This document shows, in pieces, positions 40,505 through 43,814 of a DNA stretch of 43,814 nucleotides. The stretch is from an uncultured Eubacteriales bacterium (GTDB lineage: Bacteria > Bacillota > Clostridia > Christensenellales > CAG-138): assembly GCA_900543475.1 (NCBI GenBank), contig UQRU01000008.1, forward strand, positions 1 to 43,814, in the 5' to 3' direction. The stretch's first letter is position 1. Each line of letters begins with the position of its first letter. The position numbers were made by a program, and so were the translations under genes. The notes under the pieces are model-generated. The model saw only the letters and a list, made by a program, of their open reading frames with translations. It did not search any database and was not told where the DNA came from.

Positions 40505-41271
40505 AAGTCGATGGCCTGACCGCCGTCTATGGCCGCAAGACCGTTCTGGCGGATATACGCTTCGCCCTATCCCCGGGGGATTGGCTGATGGTCGTAGGCC
40601 CCAACGGGGCGGGAAAATCCACCCTGCTGCGGGCCATTGCCCAGTCCATCCCCCATGCGGGCAGGGTCCGGCTCCTGGGCCGGGAGGTGGAAGCCATGTC
40701 CCCCCGGGACCGGGCCAGGCATTTGGGGGTCTTGGCCCAGCATTCCGGCGCTTACGCGGCCTTTACCGTGGCCCAGGTGGCCGCCATGGGCCGCTATGCC
40801 CACGGCCAGGGCCGGCTGTTCCCCAAGGACCCCCAGGCCGGCCAAAGGATCCAACAAGCCCTTCGCTTCGCCGGCATGGAGGCGCTGGCGGACCGGTCCA
40901 TTCTGACCCTTTCCGGCGGGGAGCTGCAGCGGGCCTTCCTGGCCCAGGTCATGGCCCAGGACCCCAACCTGTTGCTGCTGGACGAGCCGGGAAACCATTT
41001 GGACATCCCCTACCAAAGCCGGCTGTTCGACGGCATAGCCCGCTGGCTGCGCGCAGCCCCCAACCGGGCGGCCATCAGCGTGGTACACGATCTGAGCCTG
41101 GCCCGCGCCTTTGGCAGCCATGCCCTCCTGCTGGCGGCGGGCCGCCAGGCGGCCTTTGGGCCTGTTGCACAGGCCCTTTCCGCCCCGCGGCTACAGGCTG
41201 CCTATGGGATGGACGTTTGCGCCTGGCTGCAGCGCTTGGCCCGGGGTTGGGTTTCCGGGGAAGGCTCGTAG
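40498..41271 (+). CDS. btuD: cobalamin ABC transporter ATPase
   Basis: 257 residues; ATG at 40498 (AGGAGG 11 nt upstream), overlapping btuC by 7 nt. Walker A GPNGAGKST, signature LSGGELQRAFLAQ, Walker B LLLLDEPGNHLDI, H-loop SVVHDLSLAR. A longer open frame starting 1 kb upstream in the same phase is only a shadow of btuC. Confidence 0.93.
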   Translation: MLKVDGLTAVYGRKTVLADIRFALSPGDWLMVVGPNGAGKSTLLRAIAQSIPHAGRVRLLGREVEAMSPRDRARHLGVLAQHSGAYAAFTVAQVAAMGRYAHGQGRLFPKDPQAGQRIQQALRFAGMEALADRSILTLSGGELQRAFLAQVMAQDPNLLLLDEPGNHLDIPYQSRLFDGIARWLRAAPNRAAISVVHDLSLARAFGSHALLLAAGRQAAFGPVAQALSAPRLQAAYGMDVCAWLQRLARGWVSGEGS

Positions 41272-41272
41272 C

Positions 41273-41301
41273 GGTCCTGCCCCCCCAGGCCGGGCAGGAC
41301 C
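41273..41301 (+). terminator. hairpin after btuD
   Basis: GGTCCTGCCC/GGGCAGGACC, 10-bp perfect stem, right after the stop; no T-run. Confidence 0.5.
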
Positions 41302-41442
41302 CAAGGCGCGGGGCCTAACCCGCCGCCAAAAAGCTGGCGGGCAACCGGCAGCCCTTTCCTGGGGCACACCGGGGCCGGGGTTGCAAAGCATAGGGCCGTC
41401 CATTGCCCGGGCAATGGGCAAAAGAAAACGGCGCAAACGCAA

Positions 41443-41470
41443 CAAGGCAGCGGAAGGTTCCGCTGCCTTG
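41443..41470. terminator. terminator between btuD and thrS
   Basis: CAAGGCAGCGGAA-GG-TTCCGCTGCCTTG, 13-bp perfect stem. On the minus strand TTGCGTTTG follows, so it serves mainly thrS. Confidence 0.75.
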
Positions 41471-41497
41471 TGTGGTTGGCAAAAGGGGCCGGGGGGG

Positions 41498-43411
41498 TTA
41501 ATCCCGGGCCTTGGAGGCGATCTCCTCCTGGATCATGGCCATGAAATCCTCCAGGGGCATGGCGCCCAGGTCGCCCTTCTTGCGGCCCCGAACAGCCACC
41601 ACGCCCTGCTCGATCTCCTTGTCGCCGATGACCACCATGTAGGGCACGCGCATCATCTGGGCTTCCCGGATCTTGAAGCCGATCTTCTCGTTGCGCAGAT
41701 CCGCCTCCGCCCGCAGCCCGGCCTTCTTGAGGCTATCGCAGACCTCCTGGGCCCGCGCATCCGCCCGGCCGGTGATGGTGAGCACCTTCACCTGCAAGGG
41801 GGCCACCCAGGTGGGGAAGGCGCCGGCGCAGTGCTCGGTGAGGATGCCGATGAACCGCTCGATGGAGCCGAACACCACGGTATGGATCATAACGGGGCGA
41901 TGCTTTTCCCCATCGGGGCCCACATAGGTGATATCGAAGCGTTCCGGCATCTGGAAATCCAGCTGGATGGTGCCGCACTGCCAGGTACGGCCGATGGCGT
42001 CCTCCAGGTGGAAGTCGATCTTGGGGCCGTAGAAGGCGCCGTCCCCCTCGTTGATGGCATAGGGCAGGCCGCAAGCCTTCAGGGCTTCCTCCAGGGCTTC
42101 GGTGGCCTGCTCCCACTGCTCGTCGCTGCCCATGCTATCCTCGGGCCGGGTGGAGAGCTCCACGGTGTACTTGAAGCCAAAGGTATCGTAGAAGCACTGG
42201 AATTTGTCGATGACCCCCAGGATCTCCCCTTTGATCTGGTCGGGGGTCATGAAGATGTGGGCGTCGTCCTGGGTAAAGCAACGTACCCGCATCAGGCCGT
42301 GCAGGGCGCCGGAAAGCTCATGGCGGTGCACCAGGCCCAGTTCTCCCAGGCGTTCCGGCAGATCCCGGTAGGAATAGATCTTCCGCTTATAGGTGAGGAT
42401 AGAGCCGGGGCAGTTCATGGGCTTGATGGCATAGTCCATGTCGTCGATCTTGGTGAAGTACATGTTGTTTTGGTAGTGATCCCAGTGGCCGGAGCGAATC
42501 CACAGATCCCGGTTGAGGATCATGGGGGTACGGATCTCCTTATAGCCCCGAGCCTCGTGCTGCTCCCGCCAGAAGGCTTCCAGCTGGTTGCGCAGGATCA
42601 TGCCGTTGGGGTAGAAGAAGGGGAACCCAGGACCTTCGTCATGGATATCGAACAGATCCAGCTCCCGGCCCAGCTTCCGGTGATCCCGCTTTTTGGCTTC
42701 CTCGATGCGGAACAGGTATTCGTCCAGGTCCGCCTTTTTTTCAAAGGCCGTGCCGTAGATCCGCTGGAGCATCTTATTCTTTTCGCTGCCCCGCCAATAG
42801 GCGCCGGCCACGCTCATGAGCTTGATGTTTTTCACCTTGCCCGTGCTTTCCACATGGGGGCCGGCGCACAGGTCGGTAAACTCCCCCTGCTCGTAAAAAC
42901 TGATGACAGCGTCCTCGGGCAGATCCTGGATCAGCTCCACCTTATAGGGCTCGTTGCGTTGTTCCATATAGGCGATGGCCTCTTCCCGGGGCAGCTCAAA
43001 CCGGTGCAGGGGCAGGTTTTCCGCGGCGATCTTGGCCATTTCTTTTTCGATGGCGGCAAGATCCTCCGGGGAGAAGGAGAAGCCTTCCGGGGTATCGAAG
43101 TCGTAATAGAAGCCGTTTTCAATGGCGGGGCCAATGGCGAATTTTACATCGGGATACAACCGTTTTACCGCCTGGGCCAACATGTGGGAAGCGGTATGGC
43201 GGAAAGCCCAGCGGCCGTTTTCATCGGCGAAGGTGAGGAGCTTGAGGCTATGATCCCCATGGATGGGGGCAAAAGCGTCGATCCGCTGGCCGTCCAGCTC
43301 CGCGGCCAGGGTGGCCTTGCGCAGGCGGGGGGAGATGTCGGCGGCAATATCAAAGGCCGTCATGCCGTCCTGATATTGGTGGATGCTGCCATCCGGTAGC
43401 GTAATGTTCAT
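41498..43411 (-). CDS. thrS: threonine-tRNA ligase
   Basis: 637 residues from MNITLPDGSIHQYQDGMTAFDIAADI (GGAGG 9 nt upstream), a normal length. Order: TGS domain (1-60), editing/SAD domain with HTASHML and CAGPHVESTG, class II catalytic core (MNCPGSI with zinc Cys, LVHRHELSGALHGLMRVRCFTQDDAHIF motif 2, HTVVFGSIERFIGILTEH motif 3), anticodon-binding domain (VKVLTITGRADARAQEVC...VRGRKKGDLG). It charges tRNA-Thr. A T-box leader precedes it. Confidence 0.97.
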   Translation of the reverse strand: MNITLPDGSIHQYQDGMTAFDIAADISPRLRKATLAAELDGQRIDAFAPIHGDHSLKLLTFADENGRWAFRHTASHMLAQAVKRLYPDVKFAIGPAIENGFYYDFDTPEGFSFSPEDLAAIEKEMAKIAAENLPLHRFELPREEAIAYMEQRNEPYKVELIQDLPEDAVISFYEQGEFTDLCAGPHVESTGKVKNIKLMSVAGAYWRGSEKNKMLQRIYGTAFEKKADLDEYLFRIEEAKKRDHRKLGRELDLFDIHDEGPGFPFFYPNGMILRNQLEAFWREQHEARGYKEIRTPMILNRDLWIRSGHWDHYQNNMYFTKIDDMDYAIKPMNCPGSILTYKRKIYSYRDLPERLGELGLVHRHELSGALHGLMRVRCFTQDDAHIFMTPDQIKGEILGVIDKFQCFYDTFGFKYTVELSTRPEDSMGSDEQWEQATEALEEALKACGLPYAINEGDGAFYGPKIDFHLEDAIGRTWQCGTIQLDFQMPERFDITYVGPDGEKHRPVMIHTVVFGSIERFIGILTEHCAGAFPTWVAPLQVKVLTITGRADARAQEVCDSLKKAGLRAEADLRNEKIGFKIREAQMMRVPYMVVIGDKEIEQGVVAVRGRKKGDLGAMPLEDFMAMIQEEIASKARD

Positions 43412-43433
43412 ATTGATACCTCCATTAAATTTA

Positions 43434-43660
43434 CAATAAAAAACGTCCCTGGCAATGCCAGGGACGAACAAACCATGTCCGCGGTCCCACCCTGTTTGGA
43501 AAAGACCCACTTAAAGCGCACGATACGGGGTGCAACCCCTTGCGGTCCCGGGGTGGTAGGCACACCGCCCTGCATGGAGCCCTTACAGCCCAGGGGAGCT
43601 CCTCTCTAATATGCAGCCATTGGCAGTAGCCGGCCCGTTCATTCCGCAAGCCTCTTCAAA
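43434..43660 (-). promoter_or_regulatory. T-box leader of thrS
   Basis: On the minus strand: stem I region (AGAGAGGAGC near 43610), the T-box AGGGTGGGACCGCGG (43479-43493) and the terminator CGTCCCTGGC-ATTG-style hairpin (43444-43466) followed by a U-run at 43434-43443. ACC within CTACCACC (near 43555) is a reasonable Thr specifier. Uncharged tRNA-Thr would favour the antiterminator. Confidence 0.9.
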
Positions 43661-43664
43661 TATC

Positions 43665-43692
43665 ATTATAGCATAGGCCCCGGCGTTGTCAA
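43665..43692 (-). promoter_or_regulatory. promoter of thrS
   Basis: Minus strand TTGACA (43687-43692), 16-nt spacer, TATAAT (43665-43670) with an extended TG. Confidence 0.85.
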
Positions 43693-43742
43693 TGAGAAAA
43701 ACGCCAAAGCCAAGTCAGACAAAAAAATAAAAAAAGCCAGCT

Positions 43743-43814
43743 TGTCGAGAAACCTCTGACGAATAGAAGATCGCAGCCCTTTTAGGCTTTCATCGGATTT
43801 GGCGGCACAAGGTG
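43743..43814 (+). mobile_element. miniature element, copy 6, cut by the window end
   Basis: TGTCGAGAAACCTCTGACGA onward matches the left end of copy 4 closely (CTCTGACGAATAGAAGATCG, CCCTTTTAGGCTTTCATCGG). The left flank is an A-rich run, not an obvious hairpin; the right side is outside the window. Confidence 0.7.

Noticed and set aside
39451..41271. 606-residue open frame spanning btuC and btuD
   Set aside because: The first 350 codons are out of phase with btuC and have shadow composition; only the part from 40498 is a real ATPase.
38547..41271. Siderophore or haem ABC importer
   Set aside because: Same families, but the cobalamin riboswitch and its terminator directly upstream favour B12.
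41111..43399. 762-codon frame opposite thrS
   Set aside because: Shadow of thrS, whose motifs are complete on the minus strand.

Overview
The window looks like chromosomal DNA of a GC-rich, low-GC-phylum relative (Clostridia, probably an Oscillospirales or Christensenellales gut anaerobe). The evidence is a T-box in front of thrS, a PadR/HAAS pair, a UvrX-like polymerase with a YolD partner, SleB-type cell-wall hydrolase domains, AAGGAGG ribosome binding sites and lipobox lipoproteins. The species cannot be named from sequence alone.

Region 1 (1-10.3 kb) is an accessory region for cell wall and surface functions. Two truncated genes abut head to head (Ig-like domain protein on minus, NlpC/P60 domain on plus). 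They are followed by a large SleB + NlpC/P60 + five peptidoglycan-binding-module hydrolase with an AT-rich 5' end, then a co-directional tandem array of five lipoproteins from two unrelated paralogue families (B-B-A-B-A in transcription order) whose junctions are nearly identical in sequence.

Region 2 (10.3-16.3 kb): a degraded stretch, a radical SAM protein, the 3' scrap of a nucleoside-type ABC ATPase, an SOS-like Y-family polymerase/YolD operon, and a PadR - HAAS - lipoprotein operon behind a near-consensus promoter.

Region 3 (16.3-36.4 kb) is a large nitrogen-compound utilisation district. It holds a complete LivJHMGF ABC importer on minus. Divergently on plus lie an arginase/agmatinase-family gene interrupted by an in-frame TAG, a type I glutamine synthetase, a MerR/GyrI-like regulator, an M24 metallopeptidase, a PLP aminotransferase and a RidA-type deaminase. 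An SH3-domain secreted protein follows, then a GntR/FCD regulator divergent from hypB - large Fe-S flavoprotein - hypA - membrane protein. No hydrogenase is present, so the HypA/HypB nickel chaperones probably serve another enzyme. A nickel ureohydrolase is one testable candidate.

Region 4 (36.4-43.8 kb) is vitamin transport and housekeeping: a membrane protein divergent from an FMN-riboswitch-controlled ribU, a cobalamin-riboswitch-controlled btuFCD operon, and T-box-controlled thrS.

Scattered through all of this is one family of short non-coding elements (four intact copies, one decayed, one cut by the window end, all in the same orientation). They have 10-bp terminal inverted repeats TGTCGAAAAA/TTTTTCGACA. 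Each intact copy is bracketed by two direct copies of a hairpin whose sequence differs from locus to locus but matches within a locus, with equal 5- or 6-nt spacing on both sides. This is the signature expected if a miniature mobile element inserts at terminator hairpins and duplicates the whole hairpin. It is the most unusual thing in the window.
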